A stretch of 64,000 bases of DNA from Diphasiastrum complanatum (GCA_029204225.1 CM055095.1:9454243-9518242), one strand, 5' to 3'. Positions 51,405 through 64,000 are shown, numbered from the stretch's first letter. Numbers and translations: made by a program. The notes: generated by a model from the letters alone, not told the origin.

Positions 51405-52610
51405 AATATGTATCTGGATTAGCTAACAAACTACTATCTATTGGGACGATGGCTGATCAACAACTCAATGTTGAGTTTGATAGTGACAAATGTCTTGTCA
51501 AGGACATCAAGAATCACTAAAAAGTGATTGCTACAGGAGCAAGAGTCAACAGAAATCAACTCTACAAATTGAATGCAAGATCTCTTGATCAAGCCATGGT
51601 AAGCATTGTTCATATTCAAAGTGATCTTTGGCATCAACGATTTGGTCATATTAGTGCTCAAAGTTTACAAATTCTCAAGAGAAGTAATCTAGTTATTGGA
51701 TTGCCTGATATCTCGTTGAAAGAAAAATCTATGAAGATTGTATTTTGTAAAAACAACACAAAGAGAGATTTACCAAAAGTGGAGCAAGGTGAGCCAGTGG
51801 CATCCTCGATCTTGTCCACAATGATTTATGTAGACCAATGCAGACTAGGTCTCTTAGTGGCTGCTACTATTTTATTACCTTCGTTGATGACTATAGCAAA
51901 TGTATTTGGATTTATTTCATAAGCAAGAAATCAGATACTTTTGCTAAGTTCAAGAAATTCAAGGCATTAGTTGAAAAGCAAACATGATGTTGCATCAAGA
52001 CTTTGAGATTTGATGGAGGTGGTGAGTACTTTTCGACAGATTTTATACATTTTTTCAAAGATCAAGAGATCAAGAGGCAAACTGCAACACCTTATTCACT
52101 ATAGCAAAACGGAGTTTAAGAACGAAAGAACAAATCCATTGTTGAGATGGCTAGGTTAATGCTCAAAAGTAAAGATTTGCACAGAAGCTTGCAGCATAGC
52201 TACTCACATCCTGAATCGGTGTCTTACGAAATCCATGCAAGGTAGGACACCTAATGAAGCTTTTACTAGAAAGAAAAGTAATGTTTCTCACTAGAGAGTA
52301 TTTGGTTGTGATTCTTACGCTCATATTCCTGATGACAAATGAAGGAAATTGGATGCAAAAGCTATCAAGTGTATTTTCCTTGGATATGATGGAAAGGGCA
52401 AGACATATACAGAAGCTTGTGATTTCTAGGGGTGCTACATTTGATGAAAGGTGAACAAACTGAAGTAATCACTGAACCTTTTGATATCTTGTGATAACCA
52501 AAGCTATATTCACCTTGCCAAAAATTCAGTTTTACATACTCAAACCAAGCACATCGAAATACATTTTCACTTTGGTCGAGAAAAAATTCTTGACGGAATC
52601 ATTGATCTTG
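51405..52610 (+). pseudogene. Copia integrase relic (second element)
   Basis: GAG-pre-integrase block LWHQRFGHISAQSLQILKRS (51628-51687), integrase core with DDYSKCIWIYFISKKSDTF and GGGEYF, QNGVxERKNKSIVEMARLML, then the link region RTPNEAF and KCIFLGYDGKGKTY. RT is missing; after 52480 there is a jump to an RNase H C-terminal end (DNQSYIHLAKN, TKHIEIHFHF). Many stops. Confidence 0.75.
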
Positions 52611-52619
52611 TAGGTTGAG

Positions 52620-53862
52620 GAACTTACTTTCAGATATCAGTCTGAATCAATATGCTCCGACGATTTTATATTGTGATAATCAAAGTGCCATTGCCTTATC
52701 GACCAACCCTAGGTTTCTTTCCAAGAGTAAGCACATTGAAATCAAGTATCACTACGTCAGAAGCAAAGTTCTCAACAAAGACGTTAACTTGTAGTACTGT
52801 CGAATGCAAGATATGACAGCAGATATTTTCACCAAAGCATTAAGCCTGGATAGACATAGAAGTTCTATGCAAAACTAAGTTTGAAGGTCAAGGCATTCAC
52901 GGATTCAGATTAAGGGGGAATGTTGGATTATTCTCCTACTAATCGACTAATCGACTTTTAATCCTCATCCAATTGATCATCCAAACCTACAGTTTTCTTT
53001 GTGTTTTTACACAATCTGCAGAACTACTCATAAATGGTTTACAGGTGGTTATTGTCACTTCGGCCACTTCAGCCACCTTGAAGCTTCTGGTCCTTGGCAT
53101 TTTTTAGTTGTCCCATTTTTTGCATTTTTCGACTATCGCAATTTTCGGCTGTCGCAAAAAACAGTTCATTTATGCAGAGCGACAATGAACACCCAGTTTG
53201 GAATTTAAGCCACCGTCTTGCATTGATTATCAGCAAGTGAATTTCCGGAAAGTTCTAACTGGACGAGTGCCAGGACATCACAGCCAACTGGATATCGCAA
53301 TTGACGATCTAATCTCTTAGTATAAATAGTTGTTCATACTTCTACGTTAATAGATCATTAGCAAGCAATTGATAATGAATCATAGTTAGCATCTCTCTCA
53401 AGCTTTCTAGCTCAGCTTTTTAGAGTCGATTTAGAATTTGCTATTGCGCTTACTGCTTATTAGTGGACGTGCTTGATTCAAAGATAGCTCAAAGAACGCG
53501 ACTTTGATCCACAATTCCTTTGTGCTCATTTTCATTCTGATTTGTTTCTTTTACTGAATCAATCTATCCTTTATTGTGTTCAATATCATATTAATATGAA
53601 TGCTTCTCTGTAATTCTTTTGTAACTGATAATCTCTTATTATTTGTTCGATAATTCAATGCCTTATGTTTGGCTACATAATCACTTAGTTGCTAGTGATT
53701 TCAAAGTTAGTTGCTAAAGATTGAACGTGATTTCTATCACTATTTTTTGTTCAATATTGATAGGCGTCGTCATGCACAGGAAAGAAGGTTTCTTCCGTTG
53801 CGCTCACCTACTTCGACTATGTCAAATTATTTTCTCTCTCATCTCATCACCTCTTTCCAACA
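52620..53862 (+). mobile_element. Third copia piece: RNase H end plus complete 3' LTR
   Basis: RNase H C-terminus (CDNQSAIALSTNPRFLSKSK, HIEIKYHYVRSKVL, DMTADIFTKAL), the polypurine tract TTAAGGGGGAA (52910-52920), and a 942-bp LTR 52921-53862 with inverted ends TGTTGGA/TTCCAACA. The LTR's second half matches 24288-24775. Two RNase H ends in tandem (52500-52620 and here) show that two copia copies were joined. Confidence 0.8.
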
Positions 53863-55816
53863 CATGGCCTTACCTGCACCACCAAGGCCAGCTAACAATC
53901 AAGTGGCTCATGTGAATTTGATAGCAACAGAGCAAGAACCGCCATTCCAACTTGAGCGGCCGTAGTGGTATGGTCCGGAAGAGGCATTTGTCGATCCAGT
54001 AGTCAACGTGTATTATGCGACCTACGCTGCGCAGCCTCAACGTTAGGGAGGTACGATCTATGGTTGCTATGGATGTGGCGAAGGCCATCGAATTGCAGAA
54101 TGTCCTTATAAGGGATAGTATACAGCCTTTTGCCGAGAATGCGGGTATGGACATTGCTAGAAGAATTGCCCAATTAAACTTGGAACGAGTGCACCCTTGA
54201 ATTTAATCTAGGTACAACCGACAACAGTTCTAGGAAGGACGCCACATGAAAGGCAAAAATCCCACATTCCAGTGCTAGCAGTTACGCGAGCATATAAACG
54301 GAAGGAGGTGGCTCCATCTACAAAATCATCAGTATCAATGGTCGATGATGACTCACAGTAGCAGGACCATATCCTAATGGGAGGGAAGAAAGAAGGCAAT
54401 ACCATAAGATACGTCATTGGATACATGATGCACAGGCAGAGGAAGCAGCGCGAGCAAGGGAAAAACCAGCAGCACCTCTACCATCAAAAGTACCAACACC
54501 ACGAGTCGACTCCCCATTGCAAACAAATCAAAATGATTGTTTGCACCATCATGAAGTACCATTTCACATGGGTGAGCCTGAGGTTCCACAATTGGAGTGC
54601 TCGCCAGTTTGCTAGCTAGCCGCATGGACATATTCTTTAAAGAACTCTTGCAAATGGCACCACAACCTAAAAGCATTCTGACATATTGGCTCAATCTAGA
54701 GTCGGAATCAACTACAGAGGAGCCCTTATACTATGTGGGCTACAAAGGAACAAGCAATGTCCTACATATTGGGGCAGCATGGGAAAGTGAAGAGCACACC
54801 TTGCCAATCAAGCACAAAAGATTTGGGAACAAAGCAGTAGTGGTAGATGGAGGATCAGGTGTAAATTTGATCTCCACTACCTTGTATCAGAAATGGGGTC
54901 TGCCAGGATTGAAACCAGCAAAATTTCTCATTAAATTAGCAGATCAATCTTGTGTAAAACCAAAAGGGTGTAGTTGATGACATTCTAGTAAAGAAACGTC
55001 GCAAATATCATATCTTCTTAAACCTAAAAAAGTGTCAATTTTGGGTGACACATGGCCTCATACTAGGCCATATTGTATCAAGACACAGGATCAGCACTGA
55101 TCTATCAAAGATCAAGATCATTGTTGATCTGCCACCTCTAGGGACGATTCGCGGAGTCTACGTGTTTATGGATCATGCTAACTACTTTCATTCTAGATTT
55201 TGCGGGGTTGGAATGACCAATCTACAAGCTCACAATGGAACCACATTGGACGGAGGAGGCCCTGCAGGCCTTCCAGAAGCTTAAAGATACATTGGTCTCA
55301 ACGCAATATTAAGACCCCCCCTTATCCGATTTGCTAGCCGACAGCTTAGTGATTCAGAGATAAACTATTCGACCATAGAGCTGGAGGCACTGGCTATGAT
55401 TTATGCAGTTAAAAAATTTCGACATTATTTGATGGCCACCCGTTTTACCTTATATACAGACCATCAAACCTTGTTTTATTTTGTTAATAAAACTTGCAAC
55501 ACAGGGAGAATCACTCGTTGGTTACTTTTGTTGTTGGAGTTTGGTTTTCGAATCGTTGTGCACAAGGGAAAGCAGCATTATATGGCAGATCATGTGTCAC
55601 AAATCAAGGGGAAAGAGACAGTAGCCCTACTTGATGATAAGCTACCAAACGTTGTCTTATTTTACATTGACACTATACTTGAATGGGCCATTGACATTGT
55701 TGAGTATCCTATGCGGGGCCAACCAGACAAATTCTTATCCAAGGCAGAACAACAAAAGTTGATTCTAAAAGCTAGACCTTATCAGCTGATTACCGGCCAA
55801 TTATATTGAAGGGGTC
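53863..55816 (+). pseudogene. Ty3-type gag-pol relic with internal RT deletion
   Basis: Two CCHC zinc knuckles (CYGCGEGHRIAEC near 54065, CRECGYGHCxKNC near 54131), an aspartic protease motif VVVDGGSGVNLI (54837-54872), then a direct jump at 54965 to the last RT part (VDDILVKKRRKYHIFLNLKK, then GHIVS). RNase H follows: INYSTIELEALAMIYAVKKF, RHYL, LYTDHQTLFYF, VHKGKQHYMADHVS. It ends in the integrase N-terminus (LITGQLY), cut by an LTR at 55817. Most of RT is deleted and several stops are present. Confidence 0.8.
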
Positions 55817-56293
55817 TATTATGGCCATATTCAGTTAAGGACCTGGAATAGTCCTAATATGGTAGACCGGCCTTCTGGTATTCGAGACTGTTGGTCACTC
55901 CATGATTTAATTCCATGTCAAGGCTAGTTTGTGACTAATAGCCTTGAGAGGACCCAAACACTCTAATTGAGACATATGGAGTATTGCATGTACGTGTGAC
56001 GAAAATAGGTAGGAGGATTGCATGAAGAGATGTGATCTATTTATAGTTGACATGCATGGGGCTTGCATGGTTTCATGCACAGGACTCTACTCTCTATATA
56101 ATGATGTAGGGATTCTCTCGTTGACATATTGGTTTAGGCTACCAGTTTCTCTCTTCTCCTCTTGCTTCATATGGCATGGCTTGGGGGCTAGATCCAGGTG
56201 TGATCTAGGATTGGTTGGGCAGTTTGGCTCCATAGTCTCTCTTATTGTTGTCTCCTATCCTCATCTTAGGGACAATCCTTTAGGGTCTTTACA
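55817..56293 (+). mobile_element. LTR inserted into the Ty3 relic
   Basis: 477 bp, same family as 11310-11753 and 57353-57825. It begins TATTATGG (TG mutated to TA) and ends TCTTTACA. A primer-binding site follows, so it is a 5' LTR; it interrupts the integrase frame of the preceding Ty3 relic. Confidence 0.8.
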
Positions 56294-56294
56294 T

Positions 56295-56306
56295 TGGTAT
56301 CAGAGC
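56295..56306 (+). other. Primer-binding site (initiator-Met tRNA)
   Basis: TGGTATCAGAGC, one base after the LTR end; the classic plant LTR-retrotransposon primer site. Confidence 0.85.
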
Positions 56307-57352
56307 CCGACTAATATGTGGTCTTGGATAGGGAAGGAGACAAGCTCTACATCGGATTGGAAATCGGATGCACATGGATTTATGTCCCAGATTGGTGTGC
56401 TGAACTCTCAATGAGAAAATCGAGTTTTGGATCCTCCAATTTTGGTTTGAAGCATATTGGCAAGAAGAGTGGTAAAGTGCCTTTCCACCAGATTATTTTT
56501 TTGTTAATATTGTCTCTAATTGGAGTGATTCAATTCTGACTTTTTTAAGAAAATGATTTCTAGTGGGTGTAGCATGATTTGTGTATGAATCTAGTAGCTT
56601 GTTTCTCATGTCATTAAAGATTGGTAACATGCAGAACTGGTTTGTGTTTATTGATAGATTGAGTGTATACAATTTATCTTGAAAAATAAATTGTAACAAG
56701 CAATTATGGGACTGTTGTTATGATTATTTAGTGATATGTTGGTGAGAATCGAGACTTGCGGTTGACACTCTTGTTAATATGTGTGGATAACTCTTCCCAG
56801 AAAATCATTTATATTCTACTTTATGCTCAGTTTAAACTTGAGATACTGAATAGTAGAAATGACTATGAATGATTCAAATAGGAGTTGCATGTATAACTCC
56901 ATGACAGTAGCAATAGCAGAGGTAGCCTAGTTTATGGAACTGCAAACCAAGCAAGCAGACCTTCTCTCTGACTCTTTATTTTGAGTTCTTGAAATCCCTG
57001 AAGCAAAAGCTTTTGGATTGAATTCCTCTTTGGAGAGGCTCCGGTTGTTGTAAACCCTATTTTTGTTACAATAATCGAGCAGTAGGGGTCGCAGTTTTGC
57101 TAGCCAAACCGTTGAAGATAGAGAGTCGCTTGATATGAGATTCAAACAAGGATCTGAACACCTTGAGAACCTATGCTTGTTGTTCACCAGTGTAGCAAAG
57201 CCATCTGTGAAAACGAGCAGAGCGCTGAACTGAGAAACCCTATACTCATAGGTTTTGTTGTGATTCTTTGATATAGATGCTTTTCGCCCTACTAAGGAGT
57301 CCTCACAGAGTTAATCTATGTGTGAGTTACAGTCGTGGGTAAGCATTAGAGG
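56307..57352. other. Remnant internal region, no gene recognised
   Basis: Follows the primer-binding site but encodes no gag or pol motif. A minus-strand open stretch (57187-56927, 86 codons) is Ser/Arg/Asn-rich and unrecognised. Confidence 0.4.
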
Positions 57353-57825
57353 TGTTAAGACCCTCAAGGATAATCCCTAAGATGAGGATAGGAGAACACA
57401 ATAGGAGAGAGTATGGAGCCAAACCACCCAACCAATCCTAGATCAAAACTAGATCTAGCCCCCAAGCCATGTCATGTGAAGCAAGAGGAGAAGAGAGAAA
57501 TTGTTAACCTAAATCCAATATGTCGACGGGAGAATCCCCACCTCATTATATAGAGAGTCATGTGCATGAAACCATGCAACCCCCATGTAGGTCAACTATA
57601 AATAGATCACATCTCTTCATGTAGTCCTCTGACCTATATCCGTCACACAGACATGCAATACTCTATATGTCTCAATTAGAGTGTCTGGGTCCTCTCAAGG
57701 TAATTAGTCACAAACAGGCCTTGACATGGAATTAAATCACAGTGTGACCAATAATCTCGAACACTGGTGGGCCGGTCTACCATATTAGGACTATTCCAGG
57801 TCCTTAACCAAATATGGCCATAACA
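57353..57825 (-). mobile_element. Minus-strand 3' LTR of the same family
   Basis: Begins TGTTATGG at 57825 and ends TCTTAACA at 57353 (reading the minus strand). It is directly preceded by the polypurine tract GGAGGGAAAAA (57826-57836), and no primer-binding site follows. It is therefore a 3' LTR of an element whose body lay at higher coordinates, in inverted orientation to the LTR at 55817. Confidence 0.8.
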
Positions 57826-57836
57826 TTTTTCCCTCC

Positions 57837-60560
57837 TTAAATTGCTTCTATCCTTAGAAGATCCTCAAGATAGGAGAGAATTACAGGAACAGTTCCTTTA
57901 ACTTACAATATTAACTGAGGAAATCATTATTCTTAGTCTGACTTCCATATCAAACAAGTACTCAAAGATAAACCTATTTCCAATAGTTAGTAGGACTCAA
58001 GTTTGAAAAAAGTACAAGCAATAAATTTCTCAACTAGGTTACACTCAACACAAGTTAGTAACATCACCTTCATGTAAAACAATTACATGAACACTGAGTG
58101 AAATATTCCCTAACTTAGGAGATTAAAGTTAAAGAAAAGAAATAATAATCACAGTTTGAAATTATCTACAAACTTTGGCAGACAATTTATAAAAAGCTTC
58201 TAAGTACAACTACCCTTAGAATCCAATTCTAAGATATGATAATTCATTCAACTAGAATCTCTAGGAGAATTATTAAGATATAGAATGATTAAAACTCAAC
58301 TCTGAGTATCCCATATACTCTTTTGAGTTAGATGCTCATGTTTCTAGCACCAAATGCAAGAAAATAGCATTCTTTCATCTTAATAGACTTGTCTGTCTCC
58401 TACGGTAACTGGAGAACCAATCAAACGAAGAACTATACTCAAGCATTTGCAGAGCATATACTGTAGCAAAATTGCATCCACTAGATAACTTAAATTCTCT
58501 ACAAGTAAAATAACTTCCCTTGTGAGAATTTTTGTGAGATATATAGGTTCTCGATTAAAATATTAGAGTAGAGAGATTCAAAACACTGATTCGAATTCTT
58601 ACTCAATTAATAGACCAAGACTTAATCGTCACACCTAAGAATCATCACAATTCCAAATAATCCTCTGACAATAATTAAGTATCTATTTATGATCCGCCAA
58701 CCATAAATATTTAGATTCGTATGATTCGTCAATCATAATTTTTTGGAATCCAAAACCCATAATCATTTATAGGACACTGGAGTATATGTCCAACATAACT
58801 CAAGAAAAGTAAGAATCATTCCAAAATCTTTCTATTAAGAAAATATTGGATTTAGGAATACTTCCAAAACATGATTCTTTAATTGAAGTGCAAGATTCAA
58901 GGTCCAGAAACCACTAGTAATTAAAGACTGAATGCATACCAAGATGACAATCATCTTCAACTACAAAAACTTTAGATTATAATCCAGAATCACATCTAGA
59001 TACCCAAAGTCCTGCTGAATATCAATTCAGTTATTATTCTTGGATCCATTATGATTCGTTATCCAATTGAGCTCTCTAGGATACAATCACTAATGAGTTG
59101 AGTCCCTTCCTTAACTAAGGAATACTCTATCCCAAGAATATTGTATATCCAATGCACACAATTTTAATTGATGAACCCAAATGATTAACTAATCATGCGT
59201 CTTACAAGCAATATAAGTCAAAATCATCAGTTCTCGGTGAATCCACATCACACTGATCATTTTACCAATTAACTTCATCCTGGAGTAATCAACTACTCAA
59301 GTTAATTGCCAATGATTCCGAAATCTCAAATGTCTAGGTGCAGATCTTAATTATACTAGTATGACACCACATTTAGATTTTCATCCAAACCATTTATAAG
59401 TTAATCCATAAATCTTCCATACAAAGATTTGTTAACTCGGCAAGTATATGTCAAAACAATACTTGATCATATGTTCATATTCACCGAGTAGGTTAAGTGC
59501 ACCAAATAACTCTAGTAACCAGGAATACACAGTAGATTCATACAAGATTAATCATGCACATATGTGAATAATCTCACTATGACCCAGTACATAAACACAT
59601 TTTTTACCTGGCAGATTCCTCCAGAACCCTTATATGTTACTCACATATCTCACTGAGATCTTGTAACTCAGCTACAAAAGATTTTCTATTTCTCATGAGT
59701 AAATAACATATCCGAAAAATTTCTGAGACGAATAACATTCACTCTCAATAGTTTTCCAATCCAACTTACCTCTAATTACATAATTTCTTCCACTCAATCA
59801 ACCCCTCTCTGATCCTAGTACTCAAACTAAGATTAGGTTGATCCAATACAGAACTCTCAGACTTATGCTCGATTGAACTTACTTCTATTCCAACCAAAAT
59901 GGAATCAGTAATTTTTGACCATTCACTGTACTACTTATTAATAATGATTCACCTATCAAACCTGTTCTAATTCCAGATTGTCCACACAATCCCTAGAGAA
60001 TTTCTCTTATTCGAAAAGTTCCAATTAGGTATCTTACTCTGAATCTATCCGAAATTACTTTCAGACCAAATCTCATTTCTATACCACAGTTGGATCTCTT
60101 CCGAAAACTATGCAACCTACAGATTCCCAAATAGAATTTTATCCCACCACTTCACCCCTCCTTTTAATGAAATTATAAATTTCAATAAAACTTAACTGGA
60201 AAGATGATATACGAAAATATCTTAACACATGAAAAAGTCAGTAATAAGTGCATCCACTAAAAGATTCACTCTATTACAAACAGGACTTTTCCTTCAAATA
60301 TTTTCAACCCGAGTTATAGAACCTTCCATTCTATTGAAACCCATTTATGCAAGAAGAGATATTCTAGGTTTAAGAAATTGGAACACATTAAACCTTAGAA
60401 TTTATCTGAATTCCAAGTCTATTCTCACAAGTAGTAATTTATATGACATAACAGTCTTTCAGAAGAATAACTTCATGCTGGAAAGAATCATATAACCAGT
60501 CTGATGTCCATATTCCAAAAATTACTAAGAAGTAAAGACCTGTAAATAAAAGGCCAAAAG
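57837..60560. other. AT-rich body without recognisable coding sequence
   Basis: Expected to hold the internal part of the minus-strand element ending at 57353, yet neither strand shows pol motifs; frames are short. Either a non-autonomous element or very old debris. Confidence 0.45.
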
Positions 60561-60576
60561 GCTTGTCCTGCAGCAA

Positions 60577-60584
60577 TATAAATA
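60577..60584 (+). promoter_or_regulatory. TATA-like box
   Basis: TATAAATA followed by a CA- and AAC-rich stretch that looks like a transcribed leader (60600-60700). It faces the 3' end of copy B and has no frame of its own; possibly an LTR promoter remnant. Confidence 0.25.
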
Positions 60585-60769
60585 CATGTGCACTACTCGT
60601 TGTAACCAACTCTCAGACACTCAAACTGAAGAGGTTCTCAGACTCACTCAATCAGAGACACAACAGCAAGATAAGACAACAAGAGATGTATACTGATTCA
60701 GATTCAGAATTATAAATTCATAAAGAAACAAAACGTTTCTAATTACAAAGCCTTGCTAGCTTTCAGCCC

Positions 60770-63156
60770 TCAGCCCAACGAAGACATTCGCGAACTAGAA
60801 GATCTGGAGACACGAAGCATGAACAGAGTTTTTTCAAAAATAGTGATTCTCCATGTCGGCTGCTCTCCCAATGCAGGTACTTTGTCCAACTCTTTGTTGG
60901 CCTCTATCTCGGAGGTCTTAAACTTCAAAACCCATCCACCACGCGAGGACTCATGCGAATGTTGCTTTAAGAAGGTCTGGATCTGGTCCTCGACGCTGAT
61001 GGGCCTTCTGAATAGAGGTGTGGTCCTTGATGAGGATGGACCTGCTCGAACTGCCGGTAAGATTGGCGGTTATTCTGTTATATCTGGAGCTCCCCCCTGG
61101 TCCATGCTCGAATCTACCCCTATATCTATTGATACAGCTTTGTGGCGTGGAGGGGAGACTTGAGGCATGATCGATACGGGGATTTGTGGTCCGGCTTCCA
61201 ACACTTGAGCGACTGCTTTTTCATAGGCGGTGATGGTCGCCTTAGCCTTTGCCAACTCGGTTGAAGCTGCTCTTTTGAACTTGTCAAAGCGGCCTTGGAA
61301 TCCCTAAAGGGCCACTTTGTATGTCTCCACTTTCTTAAACAAATATGCAATCTCTGTCGGTGTGACCGGATGATCTGGTTTTTGCGTTTGAAGATACGCA
61401 TCACGCTCAAGGGTGGTCGCATCCAATTCACTTGAAGCCATGTGCGATCCTGTTCGGCCATTTGTAATTGACCCTTCAACAGCTGCACCTGTTGCTTTGC
61501 ATCATGCACGGCCTTATCCACCTGATCCTGTGCGGTTGTCAAGGCATTTTGCAGGGAGCTGATGTATTCTTCCAAGTGATCAGCTTGTTGCTGGGCCAAC
61601 TTCTTTTCGGCTTCAGCTTTGTCTTCATGTTGTTTGGCAATTCTTAACTCTCGATCCAACTGGACAGTTTTCTGGCTGATCAGAGTGTTTTCGGACCCCA
61701 TCTCGGAGATTCTCTGCTCCATTTCCTTCTGGATCACTTGCGCAAGGCTGGAGACCAAACTGAGAGCATCATTAAAATCGACGGTCGTGGAGGCGGCAGC
61801 AGCAGGAGGACCTGATGGAACTGTCCTTGGTTGGCATGGAATAGGTGCCACTAGTTCTTCTTCTTCAAAAATGTCTTTCTCTTCAAATCCCTCAAGCACT
61901 GTGGCGTCGAACTGTTTTGGTGATTTCACAGCTTTGTCGACCCGAAGTGCGGCTGGGCTTTCTTCCATATGAGGTTGCTAGCTGACAATTTCAACACCAA
62001 CAATAGATTCATGGATCTGTTCGAATCCTCTTCCAGGGGATTGGAGTTTAAAGGGCGCAAGGCTTTGGGGCATTTCAAAAATTTCGGTGGCCCCAAGGGG
62101 GTCAGAATTATCGAACATATCGATAAAAAATTGCGTGTTTGGTGAAGTGGCTTCAGTGTGCGGGGGTGAGGCGGCCTGGGCAGCTGTGATGGGAATGCTA
62201 GGCCCAATGGTCACAGACTGTCCTTGTATGAAAGTAGAGGTGAGGGAAGCATCAGGGGCTAGGGGAATGGAAAGTTCAGTGCGAACAACAGCAAGGGGTG
62301 GAAGCGCAGCTGACGAGGTATGCCTAGTGCGATGTCGTGATGCAAAAGGCGAGTCAGGAATGACGATCTCGCTGCGTGGACGACGATGACTATGAGAACT
62401 CGAGGCCTAGTGAGACGACTCGGCCGGTGCTTCTTCGTAGACCGAAATCACAGAATCTAGGCGGAAGTCATGGATTCTATTTTCTAAGTGAGATGCGACT
62501 AAAAGGGACAATAAAGAGCCAGCAACGAACTATTGCTTAGTATTACCCTTAATAGCTCGTTTGAGCTCACCAAAAACAGTCTTGAACCAGTTATATAGTT
62601 TAAGAGGGGCTTTGGCCAACTTGGTGTGGGACTCCACTATTCTATGGAGGATCTATGACATGATGCGGTCTTTCCTGAGGTTGCCAACCATCAGGAAGTT
62701 GTTCAGTAGCTGGGCAGCAGCGTGGATTGAAGGCTCAGTGATGGCTTCTAGAAGGTATCCGTCATTGGTTCAGTGCAGATCATTAGTGAGGTCAATGTAG
62801 GACTTGATGGCCTATTTGGCCTGCTTGTGATTGGGTGAGGCCTGCGTACCGGATGCTATACCTATGACTGCAAGGGCGGCCTCAGTGACGTGCACCTTGT
62901 GTGTGGCTCCCTGGAAAGTAATATAAAATTTTGATTTCTCTTCCTTCCACGTACTGAAGGCAAGAGTGATGAAATCCATATTGATGCGACTTGAAAAGAC
63001 TCTCTCAAGAATACCCATTGCAGTGAGCAGAGGCCCCGCAAGGGTCATCCACTGAGTGACCATGCTTGTGCTAGGAAGGATCATGATGTCCGTTGCAGAT
63101 GGGACATCACGATGGATAGTATAGCGAGGAGATTGGGAAGTATCGGTAGAAGACAT
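60770..63156 (-). pseudogene. Gag-like coiled-coil protein of copy B, broken but longer
   Basis: It opens MSSTDTSQSPRYTIHRDVPS at 63156 and runs to 62812 without the stop seen in copy A. Later breaks include a TAG near 62408 (copy A has CAG), and frame changes near 62210, 61970 and 61250. The coiled coil (about 61770-61490) is well kept: EMEQRISEMGSENTLISQKT and further heptads. It ends SSSSRMSSLG before TGA at 60772-60770. Function unknown; it is the best template for the family in this window. No enzymatic motif. Confidence 0.55.
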
Positions 63157-63530
63157 GATGAGCAAAAAAAGAAATGTAAGATGCGAGAAAGTATATCAGA
63201 AAGCAAGTCAGGAAGTTTGGAAGGCTTTGGTTGCGGGAAAAATTCGCAAGGGCTTTGCTAGCACAAGTGAGAAATGAATCGAATTCAGCCAACTTATAGG
63301 TGAATTTGGTGGGTCCATTTCACTGAATACTAGTTTGGCTGATCATTTCCAAACAAAAATTTGCAGGCATGTACACTACGTAAAAATAGGCTATAAAAAT
63401 CTCGACGAAGGTTTATGGGGATCTGAGCCTATCAAGCAAACGTTTTCCAGGGCTGGCAAAGGATGAACCTTCGCCCAGGAGGGTCCTTCGCCTAGGTACT
63501 GTCATAAATGCATTTTTTCACAATCTGAAC
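60770..63530 (-). mobile_element. Retroelement copy B (right edge), inverted relative to copy A
   Basis: Leader 63530-63157 and reading frame 63156-60770 on the minus strand match copy A (1-2575). The two diverge after the block GAGGACCAGATCCAGACCTT (60981-61000), so the last 75 codons of copy B have no counterpart in copy A. The leader continues past 63530 toward the window end. Confidence 0.6.
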
Positions 63531-64000
63531 CTATGGACAACCTAATTTTGACATTTTAAGATCATCTAGCAGGTCGACGAAGGTTCATAATGAAGTTAAG
63601 ATTCTCGGTGAAGGTTCCCAAAATGGCATATCACTGAACATTCGCTTGACTCAAAACTGGATTTTCTCTTGACAGGAACCTTCGCCCACCTCAAATTAGA
63701 TAAATCTAGAGTGGATGTACAATCTGAGAGCTCAACGAAGATTTCTGGTACTGTATAGGCCAAATCTGACCAAAACAGTGATTTTTTAGGTCATTTTCCA
63801 TCAAAAAATACGGTGCTTCCTTTTTCCCATGCTGATGACTTTCTGACTTTTGCTCATCAATCTTTGCTCAATTTTTGCTTGTCTTTTTTTTTTTTCTTTT
63901 TTTTTTTTTAATGTCTTTTCCCAAAAAACTCAGCAATTTAAATACTGAAAACAAAAAATTTGAAAACAAACAAAATAAATAAAAACCATCCAAGTGCTCA
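63531..64000. other. Leader or LTR-like region upstream of copy B
   Basis: Holds several copies of a CGAAGGTTC/GAACCTTCG word (for example near 63577, 63613, 63680) that also recur at 63400-63500 and in copy A's leader (30-125). Ends with a T-rich run (63885-63910) and an A-rich tail. No coding signal. Confidence 0.4.

Overview
This window is nuclear DNA of a land plant with a large, repeat-rich genome. The evidence is two plant-specific intron-containing genes (a LysM receptor-like kinase and a GH17/CBM43 beta-1,3-glucanase), Arabidopsis-type telomere repeat units (CCCTAAA), LTR retrotransposons whose primer-binding sites match initiator-Met tRNA, and many AG/GA and GT microsatellites. Low gene density, kilobase-sized introns and nested, decayed elements would fit a gymnosperm or fern, or a large-genome angiosperm. 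I cannot decide the clade from sequence alone.

Layout. 1-3540: a decayed retroelement (copy A, + strand) with a coiled-coil gag-like reading frame and a 3' LTR-like end. 3900-5655: a diverged relative with its own TATA box, minisatellite leader and broken reading frame. 6525-6716: an orphan exon-like coding stretch that abuts a foldback element (6717-9113, arms of about 600 bp). 9902-20488: a complete 11-exon LysM receptor kinase of the LYK3 type. Its introns hold a solo LTR, microsatellites, a hairpin element and a tRNA-related SINE with a 14-bp target-site duplication. 22010-22390: G-runs and perfect hairpins. 24288-25390: a Ty1/copia relic. 25391-30450: AT-rich, nothing recognised. 31000-37100: orphan exon-like pieces, two gag relics facing each other, and an unrecognised decayed protein on the minus strand. 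37480-41669: A-rich sequence, tandem repeats and the upstream region of the next gene.

41670-47024: a three-exon beta-1,3-glucanase gene with a CBM43 (X8) module. Its second intron is 3.7 kb and carries an antisense Ty1/copia fragment. 48840-56306: a pile of nested retroelements (three copia pieces, one Ty3 relic, one LTR with a clear primer-binding site). One copia piece is split by a GC-rich hairpin array containing three telomere repeat units. 57353-57825: a minus-strand LTR of the same family as those at 55817 and in the kinase gene intron. 60770-64000: copy B of the element at the left edge, on the minus strand. The window is therefore bracketed by inverted copies of one element.

The two intact genes are ordinary host genes. 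The kinase should sit in the plasma membrane and sense N-acetylglucosamine-containing ligands. The glucanase should be secreted and act on callose or fungal beta-1,3-glucan. Both touch cell-wall and microbe biology, but nothing here shows they are co-regulated. No clear new system was found. The least explained items are the gag-like protein family at both edges, the orphan coding stretches at 6525, 31.5-32.1 kb and 36.2-37.1 kb, and the hairpin array at 49.6 kb.
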